A DNA stretch of 64,000 nucleotides from Thiorhodovibrio frisius (GTDB taxonomy: Bacteria; Pseudomonadota; Gammaproteobacteria; Chromatiales; Chromatiaceae): NCBI RefSeq assembly GCF_033954835.1, contig NZ_CP121471.1, positions 5,202,501-5,266,500 on the forward strand, read 5' to 3'. How positions within the stretch are numbered: position 1 is the stretch's first letter; the number at the start of each line of letters is the position of its first letter. The position numbers and the translations under genes are program-made. This document shows, piece after piece, positions 23,622 to 33,200 of the stretch. The notes below the pieces were generated by a model. That model was not told the origin of the DNA. It was given only the letters and a program-made list of their open reading frames with translations, and did no database searches.

Positions 23622-24878
23622 ATGGCGGATTCGACTGAACGTGGCGCGACTCGGATAGCGGGCTTTCAGAGCCCTGAGATGGATTTTCAGTTGCTGCGCC
23701 ATCTTGGCAGCGCGGCTTATGGCGGTGCGTCGGCGGGGGAATGCATCGCTGTTGCTGCGCGTATCACAGACGGCGACCCGGATTCCTGGGCGCGCGAATT
23801 CGCGACATTGGCTCGGGCTCAAGAACAAAACGCGGTCGATCTCGAACAGACCGGGTGTGCGCTCAGCGCCTCCGAGCGCCTGTTCGCGGCCGCCAATAGC
23901 TACCGAGCGACAGAATACTACGGCGACCCGACGACTGCGCAGCACAAGCAGGCCGGTCAAGCCTCCAGAGATTGCCTACAGCGAGCGCTCAGTCTCGCCG
24001 GTATTCAGTACCAGCCTCTCGACGCCCCTTTCGAGGGGTGTCGTTTGCCTGGGTACTATTTTCCACCCGGTCAACTCGGCAGCCGTCCAAGCGGCGTGAC
24101 CCTAATGGCCATGTCCGGCTTCGACGGCACCTGCGAGGAGATGTGGTTCCAGTGCGGTCGAGCTGCGCTGGAGCGTGGGCACGCGGTCTGCCTATTCGCC
24201 GGACCGGGCCAAGTGGATAGCATGCGCGCCTATGCGGACCTGACTTTTAGACCGGATTACGAAGCACCCGTCGCTGCGGTAATTGACAGACTAGCCCAAT
24301 TCCCAGAGGTCGATCTTGAGCGACTGGCCCTCTACGGCATCAGCCTTGGCGGCTACTTCGTCCTGCGCGCCGCCGCATTCGAGCCCCGCATTCGCGCGGT
24401 GGCCGCCAACTCCCCCATACTGGACCTACACGCCTACCTGTGCGGTTTCATGCCTTTCGATCCGGCCGAACTGCCCGACGAAGAGGACTTCCGGCCCGAG
24501 GACATCGAGATTCCCGAACCAGGCCCTGACCAGGGTCAGGAATCGGGCGGGTTCAGTCCGCGCGAAGCCAGGCGCAGCCTCGGCAACATGTGCCGCCGCT
24601 ACGGTCGGGAGACAGCCAAAGGTGTGTTTACTTATCTCAAGCAGTTCAACCTTGCCGCTGATCTTGACCGCATCAAGGTGCCGGGGCTGGCCATGGTCAG
24701 CGAGGGCGAAGGCGTCGGCCCATTGGCCCAAACTGAGGCGTTTATCGCGGGAGCAGCCGGGCCTGTCACCAGTCGGCAATTTACGGCTCAAGAAGGTGCT
24801 GACGCCCATTGCCAGCTGGGCAACTTGCCCTTGTCCAATGCCGTGTTGCTGGACTGGCTGGATGAAACACTCGGCTGA
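23622..24878 (+). CDS. Alpha/beta hydrolase (FrsA/DUF1100-like)
   Basis: 418 residues with GGAGG before the ATG. An N-terminal helical cap region of about 140 residues precedes the alpha/beta-hydrolase fold. The nucleophile elbow is GISLGG (serine in LALYGISLGGYFVLRAAAFEPR), and the C-terminal histidine is probably in EGADAHCQLGN. This layout matches the esterase family of FrsA and 2,6-dihydroxypseudooxynicotine hydrolase, which cleave C-C or ester bonds. It lies 53 bases after the MFS gene on the same strand and may complete that operon. The substrate is not known. Confidence 0.78.
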   Translation: MADSTERGATRIAGFQSPEMDFQLLRHLGSAAYGGASAGECIAVAARITDGDPDSWAREFATLARAQEQNAVDLEQTGCALSASERLFAAANSYRATEYYGDPTTAQHKQAGQASRDCLQRALSLAGIQYQPLDAPFEGCRLPGYYFPPGQLGSRPSGVTLMAMSGFDGTCEEMWFQCGRAALERGHAVCLFAGPGQVDSMRAYADLTFRPDYEAPVAAVIDRLAQFPEVDLERLALYGISLGGYFVLRAAAFEPRIRAVAANSPILDLHAYLCGFMPFDPAELPDEEDFRPEDIEIPEPGPDQGQESGGFSPREARRSLGNMCRRYGRETAKGVFTYLKQFNLAADLDRIKVPGLAMVSEGEGVGPLAQTEAFIAGAAGPVTSRQFTAQEGADAHCQLGNLPLSNAVLLDWLDETLG

Positions 24879-24976
24879 AGCGTCCTTGCCACAGAGCGAT
24901 CTTCACTCCCGTCCGGGCGGCAGCGTCTGCGTCGACACCAAAACGACTCATTGACAGCCGCCCAGAGGGTGGGGGA

Positions 24977-26068
24977 TCAGTTGTTCTCGATCACAATGCG
25001 CGGGAACTTGGCCGCGTAGTCTTTGGCCTGCAACGACAGCTTGGCAGCCGTCTTGCGCGCGATTTCGCGATAGATCTCGGAGATGCGCGATTCTGGCTGC
25101 GCCACCACTGTGGGCTTGCCGCTGTCGGCTTCCTCGCGAATGTGGATGTCCAGCGGGAGAGAGCCGAGGAGTTGCACGCCGTATTGTTCGGACATAGACG
25201 CACCGCCACCCTGGCCGAAGATGTGTTCTTCATGGCCACACTTGGAGCAGATGTGGATGCTCATGTTCTCCACAATGCCAAGCACAGGCACTTCCACCTT
25301 CTGGAACATCTTCAGGCCCTTGCGCGCGTCGAGAAGCGCGATGTCCTGAGGTGTAGTCACAATGATGGCGCCCGAGACCGGTACCTTCTGCGCCAAAGTG
25401 AGTTGGGTGTCGCCAGTGCCAGGCGGCAGGTCGATGACCAAATAGTCGAGTTCGCCCCAATTGGTGTCGTTGAGCAGTTGCTCCAACGCCTGGGTGACCA
25501 TGGGGCCACGCCAGATCATCGGGGTTTCCTCGTCGATCAGGAAACCAATGGACATGGCCTGTAGGCCATGGCTGGTCATGGGTTCCAGGCTGTTGCCGTC
25601 TTTGGATTCCGGCTTGCCGGTGATGCCAAGCATGCGTGGCTGCGAGGGGCCGTAGATGTCCGCGTCCAGAATGCCGACTTGCCCACCCTCAGCCGCCAGC
25701 GCCAGCGCCAGATTGACCGCCGTGGTCGATTTTCCCACCCCGCCCTTGCCGGAGGCCACGGCGATGATGTTTTTCACCTGACCGATGGGCTTGAGTGACT
25801 TCTGCACCGAGTGGGCCTTGATCTCCCAGTCGACATCGACCTTAGCCGCGCTGACGCCGGGAACGGCTTCGATGTGCTCGCGCAAAATGGCCGCGATGGC
25901 ATGACAAACACCTTGAGCTGGAAAGCCAAGAGTGACTTTGACCTTGACCTGATCGCCTTCGATCTCAATAGCCTTGATCAACTTGGTGGACACCAGGTCA
26001 CGGCCCAAATGGGGTTCTGTATAGCCTTTCATGGCTTCTTCGATGACTTCTTTGGTCAGGTCGGACAT
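24977..26068 (-). CDS. apbC: Mrp/ApbC iron-sulfur cluster carrier ATPase
   Basis: 363 residues from ATG 26068, GGAG upstream. The first ~95 residues are the MIP18/DUF59-like domain, then comes the deviant Walker A GKGGVGKST at about residues 107-115, the ADIYGPSQPRMLG segment, LVIDLPPGTGDTQL, and the CxxC pair in HICSKCGHEEHIFGQGG that bridges a [4Fe-4S] cluster in a dimer. ApbC/Mrp proteins carry Fe-S clusters to target enzymes in the cytoplasm. It is convergent with the alpha/beta hydrolase and divergent from the S1-domain gene. Confidence 0.93.
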   Translation of the reverse strand: MSDLTKEVIEEAMKGYTEPHLGRDLVSTKLIKAIEIEGDQVKVKVTLGFPAQGVCHAIAAILREHIEAVPGVSAAKVDVDWEIKAHSVQKSLKPIGQVKNIIAVASGKGGVGKSTTAVNLALALAAEGGQVGILDADIYGPSQPRMLGITGKPESKDGNSLEPMTSHGLQAMSIGFLIDEETPMIWRGPMVTQALEQLLNDTNWGELDYLVIDLPPGTGDTQLTLAQKVPVSGAIIVTTPQDIALLDARKGLKMFQKVEVPVLGIVENMSIHICSKCGHEEHIFGQGGGASMSEQYGVQLLGSLPLDIHIREEADSGKPTVVAQPESRISEIYREIARKTAAKLSLQAKDYAAKFPRIVIENN

Positions 26069-26309
26069 GGGTTGCTCCGTTATCGCTCGCAAAAACTAAA
26101 AAAATTTGACGGCCTGCGTTTCGTCGTCACTTCTCGCCATCATAAGACAGCCAGTCGCAGCCAAGTCGGTTATCGTCCGGACGTGGTATCAGGAAATGCT
26201 AATTCAAGCTGGCGCGAGCCTTTGTGCCCGCGCAAGGGTACAATTCGCCTCTTTGCAGGCGGCGACCACCAGACCGGTTCGCGGCTATCAAGCGACGGAC
26301 ATTCTATCC

Positions 26310-27542
26310 ATGACTGAAGAGACCAGTTTCGCTGCGATGCTCGCGGAAAGTGAGCCCAAGGCCAAGCGCGCGCAGCACGAACCCAAGGTCGGCGACCAGG
26401 TGCGTGGCGAGATTGTCGCCATTGATGCCGATCAGGTCTTCGTCGCCATCGGCGGCAAGACCGAGGCGCTGATGGATATCATCAATCTCACCGCCGAGGA
26501 TGGCAGCCTCAAGGCGCAGATCGGCGACACCATTGATGCGCGGATCACCAGCATCGATGCCGACACCGGCGCGCCGCGCCTCGGCCAGCGCCATGGGCGC
26601 GCCCTGCATGGCAGCGAGGAACTCGAGGCCGCCTTCCACTCCGGTCAGCCGGTCGAGGGGCAGATCACCGGCGTTATCAAGGGCGGCGTGGAGGTGCAGA
26701 TTGCCGGTCATCGCGCCTTCTGCCCAGCCTCTCAGGTCGAATTGCGCTTTATCGAGGATCTCTCGACGCTTGTCGGTGAGCGCCACGAGTTTCGCATCAC
26801 CAAGTTCTCCGGCGGGCGTAAGCTTGATCTGGTGGTCTCCCGCCGCGCCTTGCTCGAAGAAGCCCAAGCCGCCGCAGCGGAGGAAACCCGCGCCAAGCTT
26901 GAGGTTGGCGCGGTGCTATACGGCACTGTCACCCAGCTTAAAGACTTTGGCGCCTTCGTTGATCTTGGCGGCGTCGAGGGCATGGTGCATATCAGCGAAC
27001 TGGCCTTTGGCCATGTGCGCCACCCCGAGGACATGCTGCGCACGGGTCAGCAAATCGAGGTGCAGGTGTTGCGCATCGAGCAGACCAATAACCCCAAACG
27101 CCCGGAGAAAATCGCCCTGTCAATTCGCGCCCTGGCGCAAGACCCTTGGAGCGATGCGCACAGCCGTTTCCCGGTCGGCACCCAGATTTCGGGCAAGGTC
27201 ACCCGCTTGCAGCCCTTCGGTGCTTTTGTCGAACTGGCACCCGGACTGGAGGGGCTGATTCACATCAGCGAGTTCGGCGGCGGTCGGCGCATTGCCCATC
27301 CGCAAGAGGTAGTCAATAGCGATCAACTAGTCGAAGTCCGGGTGCTGGGGGTGGATACCGAACGGCGGCGGATCTCGCTCGCACTGGCAAACGAAGGCGC
27401 CGAGCCTGCCGATACGGCAAGCCCGGACCCCGTGTCGTCTGCGGCGGCCAAGTCCGCGCGCGAGAAGGCATCCGGAGCGGGGCAAGAACCTGCGATGGGC
27501 ACTCTTGGCGAGCTGCTGCGGGAGCAAATGCGCCAGAAATGA
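26310..27542 (+). CDS. S1 RNA-binding domain protein (ribosomal protein S1-like)
   Basis: 410 residues from the ATG at 26310; the frame is open further upstream but the family start is here. Four S1 (OB-fold) units can be traced, at about residues 33-100, 110-185, 195-275 and 290-365. The latter two carry the classical G.V..L..FGAFV.L....G..HISE motif (LKDFGAFVDLGGVEGMVHISEL, LQPFGAFVELAPGLEGLIHISEF). The tail is Ala/Glu/Lys rich. It is shorter than true ribosomal protein S1 (six repeats) and is probably an RNA-binding translation or stability factor. A TACAAT hexamer near 26238 may be the -10 box. Confidence 0.85.
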   Translation: MTEETSFAAMLAESEPKAKRAQHEPKVGDQVRGEIVAIDADQVFVAIGGKTEALMDIINLTAEDGSLKAQIGDTIDARITSIDADTGAPRLGQRHGRALHGSEELEAAFHSGQPVEGQITGVIKGGVEVQIAGHRAFCPASQVELRFIEDLSTLVGERHEFRITKFSGGRKLDLVVSRRALLEEAQAAAAEETRAKLEVGAVLYGTVTQLKDFGAFVDLGGVEGMVHISELAFGHVRHPEDMLRTGQQIEVQVLRIEQTNNPKRPEKIALSIRALAQDPWSDAHSRFPVGTQISGKVTRLQPFGAFVELAPGLEGLIHISEFGGGRRIAHPQEVVNSDQLVEVRVLGVDTERRRISLALANEGAEPADTASPDPVSSAAAKSAREKASGAGQEPAMGTLGELLREQMRQK

Positions 27543-27615
27543 CCGATCCCGCCACGTGATCCAGAGCTGATCGATCCAACACCAAGCGATCAGCCTGGCC
27601 GCGCTCGCGGCGGGA

Positions 27616-29211
27616 TCAAGCGGCTGCCTTGGCCACCGCCTGCCGAGCCTCGCACACATGCTGCGCAAAGCCTGATCCAGCCTCGGCGTAAAGGTTAAAC
27701 ACCTGCCCAACGCCGGCGGCACGCAGCACGGCCTCGTCATCCGGGAACTTGGCGATGGCGCCAATGGTGCCGGTATAGCCCTCCTTGCGCAGATGCTCGG
27801 CGGCAAAGACGTTTTCTGATAACGCTGGCATGGCCAGCAGCACCAGTTTTACATGGCCGTCATCGAGATGCAGGCGGTGCCAGAAGTCGGCATCGGTGGC
27901 GCTGCCCTGCACCAGATGGCGTCCGACGGCATTATGGCGCGCCACCGTCTGCGGGTCGGCATCCACACCCACGGGCTGCATGCCGCGATCCTGCGCCAGG
28001 CTGTCATAGGCGCCGGTGCCAACCCGCCCCATACCAATGACCATGGCGTTGGCATTGCCGGGGTCGATCTCACGCTCAACGGGAATGCGTTGGGGGCGCT
28101 CCTGGCGACGCAGTCGGGCGCTGAAGAGTTCATACAGGCTGTGCGAGCGTGCATTCAGCGCCGAGGCAATGATCAGCGACAACGCCAGGGTGATGCCGAT
28201 GATGGCCAGCCAGTCGGCCGACAACCAGCCCATTTTGACCGCCAGCGCCGCCACGATGAGGCCAAACTCGCTGTAACTGGCCAGCGACAGGCCACAGAGC
28301 AGCGCGGTGCGCGCGCGCAAGCGGAAGTCCAGCAAGAGCTGCTCGAACAAAAATGCCTTGACCAGCAACAGTGCAAGCAGGGCAGCCACCAGCGGCAGCA
28401 TATCCAGGTTGGGCGCAGCGCTCAGTCCAATGCTGAGAAAGAACCCGACCAGGAATAAATCCTTGAGTCCAAGCAACGCCTTGGCCAACTCACTTGCCTT
28501 GGGATGAGAGGCAATCAGCACCCCGAGCAACAGGGCGCCGAGATCACCCTTGATGTGCACCAACTCGAACAGCTGCGCCCCGCCGAGTGCGAAGCTGATA
28601 CCAAACAAGAGCAGCAGCTCGCCGTGCCCGGACTGCTCCAGCAGCCACAGCAGCGCCCGTCGCAACGGCAGTAACGCCAGCAGCAACAGCGCCCAGAGTG
28701 TTGGCGCCTTGCCCAGCGAGGCCTCCAGAAAGAGCACTGCCGCCAAATCCTGCACGATCAGGATACCGATGGCCAGGGTGCCATAGAGGGACGCCATCTC
28801 GCCCTTGTCCTCCAGCACCTTGACCGCGAAGACGGTGCTTGAAAAACTTAGCGCGAAGGCCACGACCATGGCGCTGACCGGGGAGATGTCGCGCACATAG
28901 GGCAGATCAAGCCAGCCCAGTCCTAGCAGGGTCGACAGGCTCAGCAGGAAGAAGATGAACGCATGAGCGCCAGCCGCGCCCCAGACATGGGGTTCGGTCA
29001 GGCTGGTCAGACGCAGCTTGAGCCCGATGGTAAACAGCAGCAGGGTCACACCCAGATCCGCGAAGCGCTCGATCATCTCGGTGGCTTCCGCGCCCGTCGC
29101 CCGCAACCCGAAGCCGGCAATCAGATAGCCAACCAGCGGCGGCAAACCAAGCTGACGTGCGATCAGCCCACCGACAAAAGCGCCCGCCAGCCAGGCGATA
29201 GTATCCGACAT
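27616..29211 (-). CDS. CPA2-type cation:proton antiporter with RCK/TrkA-N domain (Kef-like)
   Basis: 531 residues from ATG 29211. About twelve membrane segments come first (GAFVGGLIARQLGLPPLVGYLIAGFGL, the GVTLLLFTIGL helix, ALSFSSTVFAVKVLEDKGEMAS with its conserved polar residues). From residue ~385 a cytosolic TrkA-N Rossmann domain follows with MVIGMGRVGTGAYD and the acidic end of strand 2 (VGVDADP). This is the Kef/Rosb family of K+ or Na+/H+ antiporters. The very C-terminal RCK-C domain is missing; the protein ends soon after the Rossmann fold. It is convergent with the S1 gene. Confidence 0.87.
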   Translation of the reverse strand: MSDTIAWLAGAFVGGLIARQLGLPPLVGYLIAGFGLRATGAEATEMIERFADLGVTLLLFTIGLKLRLTSLTEPHVWGAAGAHAFIFFLLSLSTLLGLGWLDLPYVRDISPVSAMVVAFALSFSSTVFAVKVLEDKGEMASLYGTLAIGILIVQDLAAVLFLEASLGKAPTLWALLLLALLPLRRALLWLLEQSGHGELLLLFGISFALGGAQLFELVHIKGDLGALLLGVLIASHPKASELAKALLGLKDLFLVGFFLSIGLSAAPNLDMLPLVAALLALLLVKAFLFEQLLLDFRLRARTALLCGLSLASYSEFGLIVAALAVKMGWLSADWLAIIGITLALSLIIASALNARSHSLYELFSARLRRQERPQRIPVEREIDPGNANAMVIGMGRVGTGAYDSLAQDRGMQPVGVDADPQTVARHNAVGRHLVQGSATDADFWHRLHLDDGHVKLVLLAMPALSENVFAAEHLRKEGYTGTIGAIAKFPDDEAVLRAAGVGQVFNLYAEAGSGFAQHVCEARQAVAKAAA

Positions 29212-29400
29212 GACAACCCTCTTACTGCACAGGTACCGCTGACGCAAAGGCTCGCGCACCCAGCTTCAGCCCACGCCTGGCAGCATACCAGGCAAAAAAA
29301 TGATACCTGAAGTAAGAACAGACGGGGTCGATGACTTCGCTGTCCGAACAACGGAGAAACCGCTGTTACCCGCTGACAACATGGTCGCAAAAAAATTTTG

Positions 29401-29427
29401 TTAGCACTCCCCTTGACAGAGTGCTAA
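29401..29427. promoter_or_regulatory. CIRCE operator (HrcA-binding site)
   Basis: Perfect inverted repeat TTAGCACTC - 9 bases - GAGTGCTAA, identical to the consensus CIRCE element bound by the heat-shock repressor HrcA. It overlaps the -35 box of the promoter for the Hsp20 gene. HrcA is not encoded in this window. Confidence 0.93.
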
Positions 29428-29441
29428 CTCGTTGCTACTTT
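29413..29441 (+). promoter_or_regulatory. Sigma-70-type promoter of the Hsp20 gene
   Basis: TTGACA at 29413-29418 and TACTTT at 29436-29441 are separated by 17 bases. The -35 box lies inside the CIRCE spacer, so HrcA binding would block polymerase. Transcription from here would give a leader of roughly 170 nucleotides. Confidence 0.6.
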
Positions 29442-29562
29442 ACATAACGCAGTCGCCGAAAGGGGCTGCGGCGCCAAAGGCCACCCGAACAGCTGGCGAT
29501 CTGGCCTGAAGCCATCAAGCGATGGTGACGGTCGGAGGACCAAAGGCCAATAGCGTCCAAAC

Positions 29563-29616
29563 GGCGGTTCGATTTCGAACGCCAAACCTCAAACGTATTG
29601 CTCAATGGAGAATATG
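29563..29616 (+). promoter_or_regulatory. ROSE-like RNA thermometer in the Hsp20 leader
   Basis: The last part of the leader can form two hairpins. The upstream one (29563-29583) pairs GGCGGTTCG with CGAACGCC around ATTT, with one bulged G. The downstream one (29594-29616) pairs CGTATTGCTC with GAGAATATG around an AATG loop, again with a bulged G at 29600, and buries the Shine-Dalgarno GGAG. The UUGCU facing the Shine-Dalgarno with an unpaired G is the hallmark of ROSE elements that control small heat-shock genes. Melting on warming would free the ribosome-binding site 8 bases before the ATG. Confidence 0.75.
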
Positions 29617-29618
29617 AC

Positions 29619-30086
29619 ATGACCACTCTCGACTTCTCACCACTGTTCCGCTCCATGATCGGCTTTGATCGCCTGGCCTCCTCGCTGGAGAACGCCTATC
29701 GCAGCGAGCCTGGCGGCTATCCGCCCTACAATGTGGAGCTGGAAAGCGAGAACAACTACCGCATCAGCCTGGCCGTCGCTGGCTTCAGCGAAGATGAGCT
29801 GGGGCTTGAGGTCAAAGAAAACGTGCTGAGCGTCACTGGCCAGCGCCGCGAGGAGACAAAGGATCGGCAGTTCCTGTATCGGGGCATTGCCAACCGCAGC
29901 TTCGAGCGCAAGTTCCAGCTCGCCGACTATGTGAAAGTGGTCGACGCCCGGCTGGAGAACGGCCTGCTGCACATCGACCTCGAACGCGAGGTGCCCGAGG
30001 CGATGAAGCCACGCAAGATCGAGATTCGTCGCGATCAGGCCAGCCCGCGCGGCTTTATCGAATCTGAGCACGCCAAAGCGGCCTAA
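29619..30086 (+). CDS. ibpA: Hsp20/IbpA small heat-shock protein
   Basis: 155 residues from ATG 29619 (GGAG 8 bases before). A short N-terminal arm, MTTLDFSPLFRSMIGFDRLA, is typical of class A small heat-shock proteins. The alpha-crystallin domain spans residues ~38-130 with YPPYNVELESENNYRISLAVAGF, RGIANRSFERKFQLADYVKV and the ARLENGLLHIDL strand. The end lacks a clear IXI motif apart from RKIEIR. It is an ATP-independent holdase in the cytoplasm. The combination of operator, promoter and thermometer upstream shows that it is a tightly heat-controlled gene. A terminator follows at 30214. Confidence 0.93.
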   Translation: MTTLDFSPLFRSMIGFDRLASSLENAYRSEPGGYPPYNVELESENNYRISLAVAGFSEDELGLEVKENVLSVTGQRREETKDRQFLYRGIANRSFERKFQLADYVKVVDARLENGLLHIDLEREVPEAMKPRKIEIRRDQASPRGFIESEHAKAA

Positions 30087-30213
30087 CTGGAGCAGAAGCT
30101 GACGGGCTAATCCCAGCCGTGGCGTCATCCTGGCGCCCCGGCTAAAAGCCAGCCTCAAAAGCCAGCTTCAGCACCAAAAGGTTCCGCCCATGATGGGCGC
30201 AACCGCAACGACA

Positions 30214-30239
30214 GACCGGGGTTTTCACCCCGGTCTTTT
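30214..30239 (+). terminator. Rho-independent terminator after Hsp20
   Basis: GACCGGGG-TTTTCA-CCCCGGTC forms a perfect 8-bp GC-rich stem followed by TTTT. It lies 128 bases after the Hsp20 stop and just before the converging stop of the histidine kinase gene. Confidence 0.88.
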
Positions 30240-30243
30240 CATA

Positions 30244-33200
30244 TCAGCCTGCCCGCGCCAGCCAACGCTGAATGGCCTCGTTGAGTGCCGAAATCTCAAT
30301 TGGCTTGGTCAGAAAATCATCCATCCCCGACGCCAGGGCGGATTCGCGTTCTCCGGTTACCGCCTCGGCAGTCAAGGCAATAATGGGGATCTTTGGGTTC
30401 AGCGCAGTCGAGTCCGCTGCGCGGATCGCGCGAGTAGCCTGATGCCCGTTCATTTCGGGCATGCGCACATCCATCAACACCAGATCACAGGGGTGCTGCG
30501 ATAACACCTCGAGCGCCTCGCGACCATTGGCAGCAACCAGCACCCGGTGCCCAAGCTTCGCGAGTATCTTTTTCAACACGATCTGATTGGTCGGCTCGTC
30601 ATCTGCCACCAGAATACAGGCGTCCTTAATGCCACCGGCGGCGTTCCCGATGCCGCCACTCGCCCTGCTCTGATCACGGCTGCCCTGTGTTTGGGTGTCT
30701 TGCCCCGCGTCTTTAGAGACACCCTGGACGAAATCGCTGAGCGTCCGCCGTAGCGCACCGCGCGTCAGGGGTTTGCTGATGACAGTATCGGCCAAGCCCG
30801 CAGTCCGAAGCGCCACTGCTTCACCGAAGTCCCTGCTGGAGGCCATCAACAGGATGCGCGTGGCGCCAGGCGTTGCCCGTTCGCGCAAAGCCTGAATCTG
30901 CTCACGCGGCTCAGAACCGGGAAAGTGGTAGTCGATCATGGCCAGGTCTGTCGGCCCGTCCTTCGCCAGCAAGGAGGCTGCGCCACCCACATCCGCCGCC
31001 GCTTGAACCCGCAGACCCAAGGCCCGCAGATGACGTGGCAGAAGCTCGCGCAGCGGTTGATAGTCCGCCACGACCAGCGCGCGCCTGCCAGCCAGGGTCT
31101 GGAGCGAATCTTGCGGCGATTCAGCCGGGTTGGGCAGATCCAGGTGCAGGGTGAAATAAAACCGGCTGCCGGCCTCAGGCTGGGAGTCGACCCGCAGAGA
31201 GCCACCCATGAGCGTCACCAGTTCTGCGGCAATGCTCAGCCCAAGCCCGGTGCCGCCGAATTTGCGCGTGGTGGAACTGTCCGCCTGCGTGAAGGCATCG
31301 AACAGGGCCTGCTGGCGATCCGGCGCGATACCGATGCCGGTATCCCGCACCGAAAACTCCACAACCACGCGCTCCGCCTTGGCTTGGATCAGCTCCACGG
31401 CCAGGGTGACATCGCCGCTGGAGGTAAACTTGACCGCGTTACCCAGCAGGTTAATCAGCACCTGGCGCAGTCGCAGCGAATCGCCGAGCAGCCAGGCCGG
31501 AATGCGCTGATCGACATCGACCAGAAACTCAAGTCCCTTGGCCTCGGCCTGCACTGCGGCCACTGTGACAACTTCCTCGATCAGCGGATCGAGCCCGAAG
31601 GCGATGCATTCCAGCGTCAGACGGCCTTTTTCGATCTTGGAGAAATCGAGAATGTCGTTAATCAACGCCAAGAGACTGCGACTGGCGCCGCGCAGAGTCT
31701 CCGCATACTGGCGTTGCTCTTCATCAAGCCCGGCTTCAGACAGCAGATCGGTGATGCCGATAATGGCGTTGAGCGGGGTACGGATCTCATGGCTCATATT
31801 GGCCAGAAACTCGCTTTTGGCCAGATTGGCGGCCGAGGCCTTTTCGGCGAGTCCTTTCTCACGCTCGTTGGCCTCCTGGAGGTCGGCATTCAGGGATTCA
31901 AGCCTGCGGTTTTTCTCTTCCAACTGCTGCTCGACCAGTTTGCGCTTGGTGATGTCGAACATCACCCCATAGAGCAGCTTTGCCTTGCTCTTGTCGCTGC
32001 GCTCGACAAATATCCGATCTTCAACCCACACCCAACCAGAACGGTCCTGGCGCCAGACACGATAATTGAGCACGCCAAGGCTGTTCTCCGACGCCACTAG
32101 CGTGCGCAGCGCCGACACCGCCGCCTCGCGATCATCCTCATGCATGGAATCGATAAAGAAACCTGGGGTTGCCAGAACATCCTGTGGCTCGAAGCCAAGC
32201 AGACGCTGAATACCCGCGCTAATGAACAGGGTACTGAATGAGTCCGGCTCAGCCACGTACAGAGCCCCCGGCATCGCCGTCGCCGCCGCGCCCAGCACCT
32301 CATTGCGTCGCGCGATCTCTCGACCCTGTTGCGCCCGCCGCCAATTCCAAAAGGTTGCCGCAGCCAGAGAATAAAACAGCAACAACACCAGCCCGATGGT
32401 GATCTGTCGCTTGATGCAGGGGCCGCAAACGGCCATGCGATTGGAGGTGGCCATCACCAACCAGGAGCTATTGGAGACCGCGGAAAAATTCACGAAAAAA
32501 CGTCCGCCATCCTCGTACTTGAAGATTTCAGGCGCATCCTTGGGATCTTCTTGCCATTGGGCCAGCACCTGGGCGACGACCTCTGGTGCCGGGCGCATGC
32601 GCCACTTCAGTGCAGGCTGGCGTTCGGGCTGGCTGGATTTCAGCGCGTCAGCCTGCACCACAAATGCCGGTTCAGGCGCGAACCACAAGAGTTCATGATC
32701 GGAAGTTTGCAGCAACATGGCATGGCTGCCCGTCGCTGTGGTCATATCGGGCCCAAGCAGTTTGGTCAGAAAAGCCTGCGGCTGAATCAAAAAGCGCAGA
32801 TGCCCCCCCAGTTGGTCCTGGTACCAAAGCGGAATATCGAGCACCATACTGGCCGGACCGGTGGCATCGATTCGCAGCAGCGAGAGCATCGGCTGCCGCC
32901 CGTTAAGATCGGTTGCGCTGAGCGGATTCAGCGGCTCGAGCACCTCTGGTGCAATGCCGTCCGCGACCTCACCGAGCAAGAGTTGGCCATTGGCACCAAA
33001 AAGGCGCACACCCGCGTAATTGTAAGCCTCGAGCGTGGTCTGTAGCCGATCTTTCAGCTCCGGGATGGTCGGCCCAGCTAAGAAGTCCCCCTCGCGCCAG
33101 CGGGCCAGCCGAGCCGGCAAACCGGCAGTGAAGGTCTTGCCATCAGCCAGTCGTTCGCCGCGCCATTGTTCCAGCGCCTGGGCATCGCGCGCAGCGATCA

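Noticed and set aside
29283-29307. Hairpin GCCTGG...CCAGGC followed by AAAAAAA as a terminator
   Set aside because: The homopolymer follows as A on the plus strand and precedes the stem as T on the minus strand, so it does not terminate in either direction.
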